NCBI RefSeq assembly: GCF_004363295.1
Contig: NZ_SNYQ01000001.1
Span: forward strand, 572,706-626,564
Direction: 5' to 3'
Source of the DNA: Mesocricetibacter intestinalis
Lineage (GTDB): Bacteria; Pseudomonadota; Gammaproteobacteria; Enterobacterales; Pasteurellaceae
DNA length: 53,859 bases
A program made the translations under genes and the position numbers. Each line of letters opens with the position of its first letter. Within the stretch, counting starts at the first letter, position 1. Under the pieces are notes generated by a model. The model did not search any database and had not been told where the DNA came from. It worked only from the letters and a program-made list of their open reading frames with translations. Shown here one piece after another: positions 35,789 to 44,510 of the stretch.

Positions 35789-36781
35789 GTGATTTCTGCT
35801 CAAAGCCAGGTTCTCGAACGCCATCTTTCCCTATTACAAAATAAAACCCTGTTGTTTGCCGGTGTGTTGCAAGACGAGTTTCCGCAAAAATTACGGGAAG
35901 CGGGCAGTTCCGTACTTATTTGGTCGGTTTATTTCGATTATGCCCGTAAGCAAAGTGCGGTCAGTTTCGGTACGGAATTCGACGGCGGGGCGGATTTACT
36001 GATTTATTACTGGAGTAAAAATAAACAGGAAGTGCAGTTTCAGCTGATGCAGATGCTGGCGAACAGCCGGCCCGGACAGCAAATGTTAATTATCGGTGAA
36101 AACCGTTGCGGCGTTCGTTCCGTAGAGAAACTGCTGGCCCCTTTCGGCGATATTGCCAAAATAGACGGCGCGCGGCGCTGCGGCTTATATCATTTTGAAT
36201 TGAAATCCGTGCCGCAGTTTAAAACAACGGCGTTTTGGCAAAGCTACCGCCACCCGCAATTGGCGGATCTCTGTATCTATAGTCTGCCCGGGGTTTTCAG
36301 TGCGGTGCAGTTGGATGCGGGGACGGATTTACTGCTTTCCACACTAGATGGCAAGATTGGAAAAAAAGTACTGGATATGGGTTGCGGCGCCGGGGTTATC
36401 GGCAGCTATATCCAACGCCGTTATCCGGAAACAGAGTTGACTATGGCGGATATTCACGCTATGGCATTGACTTCCGCCGAACGTACTTTGGCGGAAAACG
36501 GCTTGAAGGGTAAAGTCGTTGCCAGTGATGTGTTTTCCCATATAGAGGAAAAGTTTGATCTGATTATCTCCAATCCGCCCTTTCATGATGGTATAGATAC
36601 CGCTTATTATGCGGTTGAGGCGCTGATTCGCCATGCCCGCGCCCATTTACGGCCGGGTGGTGAGTTGCGCATTGTCGCCAATGCTTTTCTGCCTTACCCC
36701 GATTTATTGGACGCTTGTTTTGGCTCACACCGGTTATTGGCAAAAACTGGAAAATTTAAAGTTTATTCGGCCCGAGCATAG
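35789..36781 (+). CDS. rsmC: 16S rRNA m2G1207 methyltransferase
   Basis: A 330-residue RNA methyltransferase with a GTG start and ATAGGA upstream. A degenerate N-terminal Rossmann domain precedes the catalytic domain; the SAM motif VLDMGCGAGVIG and the catalytic NPPFHDG are at about residues 194-205 and 262-268. It methylates G1207 in 16S rRNA. It is divergent from holD, as in E. coli. The AAGTGCGGT uptake sequence is embedded in the coding sequence near 35955. Confidence 0.94.
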   Translation: MISAQSQVLERHLSLLQNKTLLFAGVLQDEFPQKLREAGSSVLIWSVYFDYARKQSAVSFGTEFDGGADLLIYYWSKNKQEVQFQLMQMLANSRPGQQMLIIGENRCGVRSVEKLLAPFGDIAKIDGARRCGLYHFELKSVPQFKTTAFWQSYRHPQLADLCIYSLPGVFSAVQLDAGTDLLLSTLDGKIGKKVLDMGCGAGVIGSYIQRRYPETELTMADIHAMALTSAERTLAENGLKGKVVASDVFSHIEEKFDLIISNPPFHDGIDTAYYAVEALIRHARAHLRPGGELRIVANAFLPYPDLLDACFGSHRLLAKTGKFKVYSARA

Positions 36782-36994
36782 CTGAGGTTTCAATCTGCAT
36801 TCGCTGAGCATTTTAGCCTTAATGAGGTTTATGAGTTGGCCGTCCATATCGGCTTATATTTGCTGAGGCCTATAATGCGTTCTTACAGTAGATTAAATTC
36901 GGCTTGTTTAAAATAAAATTCACTCAATGGCGGGGTATAATCCGGGGCTGACTAGGGCGGCGGTTTGGGGCGGAAAAAAACTTTGGAAAAAATG

Positions 36995-37003
36995 ACCGCA
37001 CTT
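36995..37003 (-). repeat. DNA uptake sequence (Hin-type USS)
   Basis: The USS core on the minus strand in the rsmC-ppa intergenic region (36782-37080, otherwise without recognisable content besides the ppa terminator). Confidence 0.85.
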
Positions 37004-37032
37004 TTGCCTATTATGCCTGCCTGTGCATTGGG

Positions 37033-37071
37033 GAGGAAAAATAAAAAGCTGCAAAGAGAATTGCAGCTTTT
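37033..37071 (-). terminator. Intrinsic terminator of ppa
   Basis: AAAAGCTGCAA and TTGCAGCTTTT pair around AGAGAA, followed on the minus strand by a T-rich run (complement of the A-rich tract at 37033-37047). Confidence 0.85.
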
Positions 37072-37080
37072 GAAAAGGGA

Positions 37081-37611
37081 TTATTGTTCGTTCCAGCGTT
37101 TGATGGATTCTTTAATCACTTCTTTGGCTTCGGCCACGTCGCCCCAGTGCTGAACAAGGGTTGAACCCGGTTTTTTCAGGGCTTTATAATGATTAAAATG
37201 GAATTCGATCTGTTTGATCAGCTGGGCCGGTAAATCTGCCAGGCTGTTATAGGCATTGCCGTTATTGCGATCGTCCGCCGGTACGCAGACGATTTTATCG
37301 TCCACTTCACCATCGTCCACAAATTTCATTACACCGATGATTTTAGCTTCAAGGAACACGCCGGTAGCCAGAGGCTGTTCGGTTACCAGTAATACGTCCA
37401 GTTCATCGCCATCTTCATCTAATGTTTGCGGAATAAAGCCGTAGTTGGTCGGTTTGGCAAAAATAGCAGGTTCTACGCGGTCCAGTTTGAAGGCGCCGAG
37501 TTTACGATCCCATTCGATTTTATGATTGCTGCCCGCAGGGATTTCGTTTACTACATTGATAATGCCCGCATCTACATCGCCCGGGGTAAGAATTTTGTTA
37601 AAATCAGCCAT
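37081..37611 (-). CDS. ppa: Inorganic pyrophosphatase (family I)
   Basis: A 176-residue soluble enzyme that hydrolyses pyrophosphate. Metal-binding acidic clusters are in DEDGDELDVLL and DDGEVDDKIVCVPADDRNN. The start at 37611 (MADFNKILTPGDVDAG) matches the family and has AAAGGA upstream; a longer opening that begins further upstream lacks support. Length matches E. coli (176). Single-gene unit convergent with rsmC. Confidence 0.96.
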   Translation of the reverse strand: MADFNKILTPGDVDAGIINVVNEIPAGSNHKIEWDRKLGAFKLDRVEPAIFAKPTNYGFIPQTLDEDGDELDVLLVTEQPLATGVFLEAKIIGVMKFVDDGEVDDKIVCVPADDRNNGNAYNSLADLPAQLIKQIEFHFNHYKALKKPGSTLVQHWGDVAEAKEVIKESIKRWNEQ

Positions 37612-37747
37612 AATAATATCCTTTCTGTATGTTAAAGCGCGCAAAGTATAGCAGTTTTTGCGTTGCACTGTCATGCCTTTTAACGGGGTAGGCTAAGGGG
37701 GCTGTTTAGTCGGGCCGGCGGGCTATTATGCCTCCGGCCCTTTGCGT

Positions 37748-38797
37748 TTATTCCTCTTTCAGTAGGAAGACGCCGTGTTGGGCAAGATGCACATAGGCGT
37801 TTTGCGCACTCGGATTAAAGGCGTCCGGACTTGCATTAACCAACAGATCCCGTTCTCCCCATTGGGCGATGATTTCCCAGTGGTTACCCATATAGACCGC
37901 ACTTTTAATCCGGCATAGCTGCGCCGGGCTGCCGTTTTCCTGCAAACTTATGGCCTCCGGACGGAGCCCCACCAGACAGGCGCCGTCGGGCAGACCGAAG
38001 CGGGCGTGTTCGGCTAAGGGGAAGCGGTAGCCGTTAACTTCGACTTCCCCTTCCGTCAGGCGGCCTGGGTAAATGCTGCTTTCACCCATAAAATTGGCCA
38101 GAAATAATGAGTTAGGTTGCAGATACAGGGTTTTGGCCGGCGCTTTCTGCATAATTTTTCCCTTGTGCATCACGATAACTTCGTCGGAAACGGCAAAAGC
38201 TTCAGTTTGATCATGGGTTACATAGAGGGAGGTAATGCCTAGGCGCTGCTGTAGCTCACGGATTTTTTCCCGCATGGAGCGACGCAGGTTGGCATCCAGA
38301 TTACTCAGAGGTTCGTCAAATAGCAGGACCTTAGGTTTTAGGACTAAGGCGCGCGCTAAGGCGACTCGCTGCTGCTGGCCGCCGGAAATTTGGTCGACGA
38401 AACGATCTTCAAAGCCGGCTAAATCTACCAGCTCCAGCGCTTCTTTAACGCGCTGACGGCGTTCTTCCTTGCTTATCCCCTGCATACGCAGGCCGTAGCC
38501 GACATTGTCGCCGATAGACATATGCGGAAATAATGCGTAAGACTGGAAGACGATGCAAATATCCCGGTTCTGAATCGAAGACTTGGTAACGTCTTCGCCA
38601 TCAATAAATATTTGTCCTGAGGTGGGGCTTTCCAGGCCGGCGACTAAACGCAGCACCGTTGTTTTGCCGCAACCGGAAGGGCCGAGCAGGGTAACCATGG
38701 TTCCGCGTTTGATGGTTAAATCCAGATTATCGATAACCACGGATTTACCGAAGGCTTTGGTGATGTTCTTTAATACTAAAAAATCATTATTGCTCAT
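37748..38797 (-). CDS. afuC: ABC transporter ATP-binding protein AfuC (ferric iron/sugar-phosphate type)
   Basis: A 349-residue ATPase: Walker [11 protein letters not shown]-loop [11 protein letters not shown], signature ISGGQQQR, Walker B VLLFDEP, switch histidine THDQ. A C-terminal regulatory domain of the TOBE type follows (about residues 240-349, [12 protein letters not shown]). The FbpC/AfuC family has historically been called ferric transport; AfuABC of Actinobacillus pleuropneumoniae was later shown to import sugar phosphates. It is last in the operon; the AAAGG ribosome site lies before the ATG. Ferric iron versus sugar-phosphate use cannot be proved here. Confidence 0.88.
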   Translation of the reverse strand: MSNNDFLVLKNITKAFGKSVVIDNLDLTIKRGTMVTLLGPSGCGKTTVLRLVAGLESPTSGQIFIDGEDVTKSSIQNRDICIVFQSYALFPHMSIGDNVGYGLRMQGISKEERRQRVKEALELVDLAGFEDRFVDQISGGQQQRVALARALVLKPKVLLFDEPLSNLDANLRRSMREKIRELQQRLGITSLYVTHDQTEAFAVSDEVIVMHKGKIMQKAPAKTLYLQPNSLFLANFMGESSIYPGRLTEGEVEVNGYRFPLAEHARFGLPDGACLVGLRPEAISLQENGSPAQLCRIKSAVYMGNHWEIIAQWGERDLLVNASPDAFNPSAQNAYVHLAQHGVFLLKEE

Positions 38798-38818
38798 ATT
38801 ATTACTACCTTTAATTCA

Positions 38819-40876
38819 TTAATTCATTTTTTTCGCTTTAGAACGTGCAATACGCGTATCGCCCACGATCCAGTCGAAGAACAGAATAATTGCCATCATC
38901 ACGACGATTAAAATGGAACCGTAGGCAATGGCAATACCGTATTCGCCGTCTTCCACCCGGTTTAAAATATAGGCGGTGGCAACCCTTGTATCGGCGGTAA
39001 CCAAGAAGATAATGGCGCTGACGGTGGTCATGGCGCGAACAAAACTGGTAACCAGAGCGGACAGCAGAGCCGGTTTTAACAGCGGAAAGACAATAAACCA
39101 GATGGTTTTCAATGAGCTGCCTTTTAGAGAAAGGGAAGCTTCGTCCAGTGATTTATCCAACTGCCCCAAACCGGCGATTGCTGCACGCATACCTATCGGC
39201 AGATCGCGCATTACCATGGAAATAATGATGATGATTCCCGTACCCGTGATATACATAGGTGCGCTGTTAAAAGCCAGAATATAGGACACCCCGGCTACGG
39301 TACCCGGAACGGCGAAGCAGAGCATGGTTAGGAATTCAAGGGTTTTCTTACCGCGGAAATCTTTACGCACCACAATATAGGCTATCAGTAAACCGAATAA
39401 TGCGGTTAAAGGCGCGGCGATACCGGCATATAGCATGGTATTCAGTAGCGATGGCCATGCGCCGTCGCTTAGTCCTTGTCCGAACAGCATACTGTAGTTT
39501 TTCAGAGTAAGTGTGTAATCCACGCCCCAGTTGACGGTGAAGCTGCCGTAGAAAATACTGCCGTATAAAGCTAGGTTGAAGATAATCCAAGCGCCCAACA
39601 TAAAGACGATGCTGTATTTTAATCCGCCCGGCAGATCCTGAACGTCGCCGCGGTAGGATTTTCCCGATACGGTAACGTAAGAACGGTTGCCAATCCAGAG
39701 ATACTGGACAATAAAGATGGCAAGAGAAAAGATTAATAACATGGAACCTAGGGTACTGGCTGAAGCGTAATCCAGCTGCGAACCGGCAATATAGAAATAG
39801 ATTTGGGTTGCGATTACGTCAAAGCTGCCGCCGAGAACCAGGGGGTTACTGAAGTCCGCCAGGGATTGAATAAAAACAATCAGAAAGGAGTTAGCCAAAG
39901 CGGGACGCAGTAAGGGGAAGATTATGTTATAGAAGGTCTGATAACGATTTGCCCGTAAGGTATAAGAAGCCTCTTCAATAGAGGGATGAATGGACTTCAG
40001 CGCACCGTCCAGAATCATAAAGGAAATGGGCGCGAAAGCCAGAATCTGAGCAATGGCGATACCGTTAAAACCGTACAGCCAGTTATGATCGCTGAAGCCG
40101 AAGTAAGTATCCAGAAATTCGGTTACATAACCGGAACGGCCGAGCATTAGGGTTACGCCTAAACCAACGACGAACGGCGGCGTAACAATCGGTAGAATGG
40201 AGAAGATTTTACCGATAAAGGCGGTTCTTCTGGCAATGCGGGTGGTGTAAAGGGCAAAAGCCAGGCCGAACACCGTGGATACCAGACCGACAAAGCCGGA
40301 CAATAGCAGCGAGTTGGCGATTACGCGGACAATATAATTTTGCCCTAAAATACGAATTACCTGTTCCGGTGCAAAGGTTTCACCGTCGTAAAACATGGAA
40401 ATAAAGATGGCGACGGTAGGATAAACGATAAAGAAGAAAATGAGCAGGATAATACTGAGCAGGGAAGCGATAATAAATTTATCCCCCTGCATCACTTTCA
40501 GTCTGGCCAAGGCCAGGGTGGCGATGGCGCTCAGGCTGAGGATCAATACAATGACCGAATAACCCATGCTGACTTTATACAAACTGGCACTGATAAAACT
40601 GAAAAGCAGAATAAAGGCGACTAACGCCAGCTCCGCTTTTGCCCGCGCAACTACGGACAGTTTCAGACCGGGGAGAATAATAAAGGCCGCCAAAGGCAAA
40701 AACCATAAGATACTGAGATTGAGGGAAGACCAACCCATAGCTGCCAGAAATTCATCGCCGGTACTTTCCCATAATCCATAGTCCAGCGCCTGAGAGGGAA
40801 AAATGAAAAAGGCAATAACAGAGAGTATTACCCAGAAATTGACAGAATCTGTAATGTTAAATTTGTTTGCGTTCAT
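38819..40876 (-). CDS. afuB: ABC transporter permease AfuB (two-domain)
   Basis: A 685-residue inner membrane protein formed from two permease halves, with about twelve or more hydrophobic segments. EAA-type loops are visible in EEASYTLRANRYQTFYNIIFP and DEASLSLKGSSLKTIWFIVFP. The length matches AfuB (about 687 in A. pleuropneumoniae). It lies between the binding proteins and AfuC, 21 bases ahead of afuC. It would form the translocation path for the same ligand. Confidence 0.9.
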   Translation of the reverse strand: MNANKFNITDSVNFWVILSVIAFFIFPSQALDYGLWESTGDEFLAAMGWSSLNLSILWFLPLAAFIILPGLKLSVVARAKAELALVAFILLFSFISASLYKVSMGYSVIVLILSLSAIATLALARLKVMQGDKFIIASLLSIILLIFFFIVYPTVAIFISMFYDGETFAPEQVIRILGQNYIVRVIANSLLLSGFVGLVSTVFGLAFALYTTRIARRTAFIGKIFSILPIVTPPFVVGLGVTLMLGRSGYVTEFLDTYFGFSDHNWLYGFNGIAIAQILAFAPISFMILDGALKSIHPSIEEASYTLRANRYQTFYNIIFPLLRPALANSFLIVFIQSLADFSNPLVLGGSFDVIATQIYFYIAGSQLDYASASTLGSMLLIFSLAIFIVQYLWIGNRSYVTVSGKSYRGDVQDLPGGLKYSIVFMLGAWIIFNLALYGSIFYGSFTVNWGVDYTLTLKNYSMLFGQGLSDGAWPSLLNTMLYAGIAAPLTALFGLLIAYIVVRKDFRGKKTLEFLTMLCFAVPGTVAGVSYILAFNSAPMYITGTGIIIIISMVMRDLPIGMRAAIAGLGQLDKSLDEASLSLKGSSLKTIWFIVFPLLKPALLSALVTSFVRAMTTVSAIIFLVTADTRVATAYILNRVEDGEYGIAIAYGSILIVVMMAIILFFDWIVGDTRIARSKAKKMN

Positions 40877-40956
40877 ACGACTCTCGCACGGAAAAATAAC
40901 GGATAGATAAAAGGGTACGGATAACGATTTATCCGTACCTATGAACGGCCCGCAGG

Positions 40957-41991
40957 CTATTTATTCAATTTTATGTCGTCAACCCATTTACTGATTAAGC
41001 GTTTGCGTAAATCGCTTGAACCGTATTTATCAAAATCATAGTTAATTAGGTTGATCCCTTTGAAATCCAGCGCATAAGGTGATTGCTGCGCCGTAGTATT
41101 GGTCAGAATGGAATGGGCTTCGCCTTTTTGCCAAGCCAGCTCCTGAGCTTCTTTGGAAAGAACCCAGTCTACGAACAGTTTGGCATTCTCCGCATTTCTG
41201 GCACCCTTAATAATACTGACGCCGCCGATTTCATAACCCGTACCCTCACAAGGAACTATTAGCTCGACCGGTGCGCCTTTGGCTTTTTCCAGCGAATGTT
41301 CGTGTAAAAAACCGATACCGATAGAGGCTTCGCCGCGCGCTGTATTGCGGGTGGCGGTATTACCGGATTTGGTGTATTGGGAAACGTTTTTATTCAGCTC
41401 TTTCAGATAGGCGAAGGCTTTATCTTCGCCCCACAGTTGAATAAAGGTGGCCAGTGCGGTATAGGCGGTGCCGGAACTCTGAGGATCGGCGCTTTGAATT
41501 TCATTTTTATAGCGCGGATCGGTCAAATCTTTCCAGCATTTAGGAACGGGCAGATTCAGTTTCTGCAGACGTTCGGTATTTACCCCAAAGCCCAGTACGC
41601 CGAGATAAATGGCGGAGGTGTAGTTCCCTTTTACTTTAGCGGGATCTCTGAATTGTTCGACAATAAGTTCAAGATTCGGCGATTTGTAAGGGCTTAATAA
41701 TCCCATTTCACCCGCCTGAGAATGAGGATCCAGGGTGCCGCCGTACCAGACATCTCCTTGCGGATTGGTTTTCTCCGCATCAATTTTAGCCAGTATGCTA
41801 CCGGTACCGCCGCGGATAAAACTGGTCTTAATATTATATTTTTTTTCAAAGGCGAGGGTTTCCTGTTCGCACATGGTATTTTGTGCGCTGCAGTAAACCA
41901 CTAAACGCCCGGCTGCGGCTGCGTTGCCCGCAGATAGAATACCGGCCAGTACAAGTGCGGATGCGGCGGCGGTCAATTTCAGTTTTTTCAT
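40957..41991 (-). CDS. afuA: AfuA-like periplasmic binding protein (second copy in the operon)
   Basis: A 344-residue periplasmic binding protein; the start at 41991 follows AAGGAG, with signal peptide MKKLKLTAAASALVLAGILS cut near AAA-GRLV. RLVVYCSAQNTMCEQET, DVWYGGTLDPHSQAGEMGLL, DPQSSGTAYTALATF, STARGEASIGIGFLHEHS-like segments and VPCEGTGYEIGG align with AfuA-type proteins. It is about 70 percent alike, by eye, to the upstream copy. A short 79-base gap leads to afuB. The pair shares one permease and one ATPase. Confidence 0.9.
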   Translation of the reverse strand: MKKLKLTAAASALVLAGILSAGNAAAAGRLVVYCSAQNTMCEQETLAFEKKYNIKTSFIRGGTGSILAKIDAEKTNPQGDVWYGGTLDPHSQAGEMGLLSPYKSPNLELIVEQFRDPAKVKGNYTSAIYLGVLGFGVNTERLQKLNLPVPKCWKDLTDPRYKNEIQSADPQSSGTAYTALATFIQLWGEDKAFAYLKELNKNVSQYTKSGNTATRNTARGEASIGIGFLHEHSLEKAKGAPVELIVPCEGTGYEIGGVSIIKGARNAENAKLFVDWVLSKEAQELAWQKGEAHSILTNTTAQQSPYALDFKGINLINYDFDKYGSSDLRKRLISKWVDDIKLNK

Positions 41992-42008
41992 TGTAGTCTC
42001 CTTGCCTG

Positions 42009-43049
42009 TTATTTGGCTAATTTTACTTCTTGCACCCATTTTTCGATCAGACGTTTACGTTCGTCGGCGGAGCCGTATTTTTCGAAATCGTAGTTAATCA
42101 GTTCTAATTGAGTAGGATCAAAAGCGGTTGGCGATTGTTGAGCGGTGGTATTGGTCAGTGTTTGCTGAGATTCGCCTTTTTGCCAGATCACTTCCTGCCC
42201 TTCTTTAGATAGTACGTAGTCTACAAAGAGTTTGGCATTTTCCTGGTTGCGTGCGCCTTTGAGGATACTCAGACCGCCAAGTTCATACCCGGTACCTTCA
42301 CAGGGTACAATCATCTCAATAGGTGCGCCATTTTTCTTTTCCACCGCATAATCATGCAGGAAGCCGATCCCTATGGTCGCTTCGCCGCGAGCGGTGCTAC
42401 GTGATGGGGTGATTCCCGATTTGGTGTACTGAGAAATATTCGGATGCAGCTGTTTGAAATAGTTGTAGGCGTTATCCTCTCCCCACAACTGGACGAAGGT
42501 AGCGATGGCGGTATAGGCGGTCCCCGAACTCTGCGGATCCGCAATTTGGATTTCGCCTTTTAAGCGCGGATCGGTCAGATCTTTCCAGCACTTCGGTACT
42601 TCATTGATACCTAATTTTTTTAACCGTTCGGTATTTACGCCGAAGCCGAGAATCCCCATATAGACGGCGGATACATAGTTACCTTTGACTTTGGCAGGAT
42701 CACGGAATTTTTCTACAATCTGATCGATATTCGGTGAGCGGTAAGCTTCCAGCAGACCCAGTTCGGCAGCCTGAGCCTGCGGGTCGAAGGTGCCGCCGTA
42801 CCAAACGTCGGCCTGAGGATTATTTTTTTCGGCTTCCACTTTAGCAAAGGTACTGCCGGAACCGTTACGGATAAAAGCGGTTTTTACATCGAACTTTTTA
42901 CCGAACGCCTGAGTAACTGCTTCGCACATTTGATTGGTCGCGCTGCAATAAACGACCAGACGACCTTTGGCATTGGCGGCCGTGCTCAGCATTAACCCCA
43001 CGCCTAAAAGAGCGGTTGAAACGGCAAGAGAAATTTTTTTTATTTTCAT
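42009..43049 (-). CDS. afuA: AfuA-like periplasmic binding protein (first copy in the operon)
   Basis: A 346-residue periplasmic binding protein with a signal peptide (MKIKKISLAVSTALLGVGLM, cleavage near NAKG). It starts at 43049 behind GAGG; a longer opening to 43109 is not supported. Ligand-region segments CSATNQMCEAVTQAFG, WYGGTFDPQAQAAELG, DPQSSGTAYTAIATF, GIGFLHDYAVEKK and PCEGTGYELGG match AfuA. The gene is the first of the operon; the second copy begins 17 bases after its stop. The pair probably arose by tandem duplication and may differ in ligand preference. Confidence 0.9.
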   Translation of the reverse strand: MKIKKISLAVSTALLGVGLMLSTAANAKGRLVVYCSATNQMCEAVTQAFGKKFDVKTAFIRNGSGSTFAKVEAEKNNPQADVWYGGTFDPQAQAAELGLLEAYRSPNIDQIVEKFRDPAKVKGNYVSAVYMGILGFGVNTERLKKLGINEVPKCWKDLTDPRLKGEIQIADPQSSGTAYTAIATFVQLWGEDNAYNYFKQLHPNISQYTKSGITPSRSTARGEATIGIGFLHDYAVEKKNGAPIEMIVPCEGTGYELGGLSILKGARNQENAKLFVDYVLSKEGQEVIWQKGESQQTLTNTTAQQSPTAFDPTQLELINYDFEKYGSADERKRLIEKWVQEVKLAK

Positions 43050-43112
43050 AATAACCTCGTCTAAATTTTCAGTCTTTGCACGGTCAGTTCGATTGAACGG
43101 CCGGATCACTAG

Positions 43113-43118
43113 AGTTTA
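43113..43118 (-). promoter_or_regulatory. -10 element of the afu promoter
   Basis: On the minus strand this reads TAAACT, four of six consensus matches. With transcription starting near 43106, the CRP site centre would be at -41.5, the exact class II position. Confidence 0.55.
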
Positions 43119-43136
43119 ACGCAACGGAAAAAATAA

Positions 43137-43158
43137 TAACGTGAGTTGCCTCACAGAA
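43137..43158. promoter_or_regulatory. CRP (cAMP receptor) binding site, afu operon
   Basis: CGTGA-GTTGCC-TCACA matches nine of ten key bases of TGTGA-N6-TCACA. It lies between the leftward afu operon and udk. Its centre (43147.5) is 41.5 bases upstream of the predicted afu transcription start at 43106. Confidence 0.75.
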
Positions 43159-43247
43159 TAAGGAGCGCAGCCGGCGTTCGCACGATTTGTCAACAGGGGC
43201 GGTTTTTCTTTATAATGACAGGGTTTTTCTTCATCAGGTGAGTACTT

Positions 43248-43898
43248 ATGTCGACGCTATCCCCTATGCCTTGTATTATTATTGCCGTGGCCGGCGCTTC
43301 CGCTTCCGGTAAGAGTTTGATTGCTTCCACCGTTCATCGCGAGCTTTGCGACGAATTAGGTTGCGAAGAAATCGGGATTATTTCGGAAGACTGCTATTAC
43401 AAGGATCAGAGCCATCTGGATTTTGCCACCCGGGTGCAAACTAATTATGATCATCCTAATTCTATGGATCGGGATTTACTGATTCGCCATTTGAAGGCGT
43501 TGAAAGCCGGTCAAGCGGTGGATATTCCGAAATACAGCTATGTGGAACATACCCGTATGCAGGAAGTAACTCATTTTGAACCGAAGAAAGTGATTATTCT
43601 GGAAGGTATCCTGCTATTGACGGATGAACGGGTACGCAATGAAATTAGCCTGTCCCTGTTTGTGGACGCGCCGCTGGATATTTGTTTTATCCGCCGTTTG
43701 AAACGGGATATGCAGGAGCGCGGCCGTTCTATGGAATCGGTAATCGAACAATATCGTAAAACCGTGCGGCCGATGTTTTTGCAATTTATCGAGCCTTCGA
43801 AACAATATGCGGATATTATTATTCCGCGCGGCGGCAAAAACCGTATTGCAATTAATATGCTGAAAGCACAGATTTTGCATCTGTTGGGTAAAAAATAA
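43248..43898 (+). CDS. udk: Uridine kinase
   Basis: A 216-residue nucleoside kinase that phosphorylates uridine and cytidine for pyrimidine salvage. The P-loop GASASGKS is at residues 16-23, and the catalytic region [18 protein letters not shown] and [12 protein letters not shown] are visible. Length is as expected (213 in E. coli). GGTGAG lies before the ATG. udk-dcd-asmA follows the E. coli order; dcd starts ten bases after the stop. Confidence 0.96.
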   Translation: MSTLSPMPCIIIAVAGASASGKSLIASTVHRELCDELGCEEIGIISEDCYYKDQSHLDFATRVQTNYDHPNSMDRDLLIRHLKALKAGQAVDIPKYSYVEHTRMQEVTHFEPKKVIILEGILLLTDERVRNEISLSLFVDAPLDICFIRRLKRDMQERGRSMESVIEQYRKTVRPMFLQFIEPSKQYADIIIPRGGKNRIAINMLKAQILHLLGKK

Positions 43899-43908
43899 GG
43901 AGCAGGGT

Positions 43909-44490
43909 ATGAGATTATGCGATCGCGATATCGAAAGATATCTGGATGAGGGGCTGATTCAGTTAACGCCGCGTCCGGATAATGACAAAATCAACGGGGC
44001 GACGATAGATGTGCGCTTGGGTAATTCCTTTCGCGTTTTTCGCGAGCATTCCGCACCCTATATTGATTTGAGCGGGCCGCGCGAAGAAGTGAGCGCTCAG
44101 CTCGAACGGGTAATGAGCGAAGAAATTATTCTGGCTGATGACGAGCCTTTTTTCCTGCATCCCGGTATGCTGGCGCTGGCCACCACATTGGAAGTGGTTA
44201 AGTTGCCGGCGGATATTATCGGGTGGCTGGACGGCCGTTCTTCGCTGGCGCGTTTGGGGCTGATGGTTCATGTTACCGCCCATCGTATCGATCCGGGCTG
44301 GGAGGGTAAAATAGTACTGGAATTTTTCAATTCCGGGCGTCTGCCCTTGGCATTACGCCCGAATATGGTTATCGGTGCGCTGAGCTTCGAAGTGCTCAGC
44401 GGTGCGGCCTTAAGGCCTTATAATTGTCGTAGGGATGCGAAATATAAGAATCAGCAAAGTGCGGTTGCCAGCCGCATTAATCAGGATTAA
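43909..44490 (+). CDS. dcd: dCTP deaminase
   Basis: A 193-residue enzyme that deaminates dCTP to dUTP, the main source of dUMP for thymidylate. The conserved [20 protein letters not shown] with the arginine and serine pair, followed by [15 protein letters not shown] containing the catalytic glutamate, is present. Length matches E. coli (193). GGAG precedes the ATG. Middle gene of udk-dcd-asmA. Confidence 0.97.
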   Translation: MRLCDRDIERYLDEGLIQLTPRPDNDKINGATIDVRLGNSFRVFREHSAPYIDLSGPREEVSAQLERVMSEEIILADDEPFFLHPGMLALATTLEVVKLPADIIGWLDGRSSLARLGLMVHVTAHRIDPGWEGKIVLEFFNSGRLPLALRPNMVIGALSFEVLSGAALRPYNCRRDAKYKNQQSAVASRINQD

Positions 44491-44510
44491 CAATAATTAT
44501 CTAAGGACGG

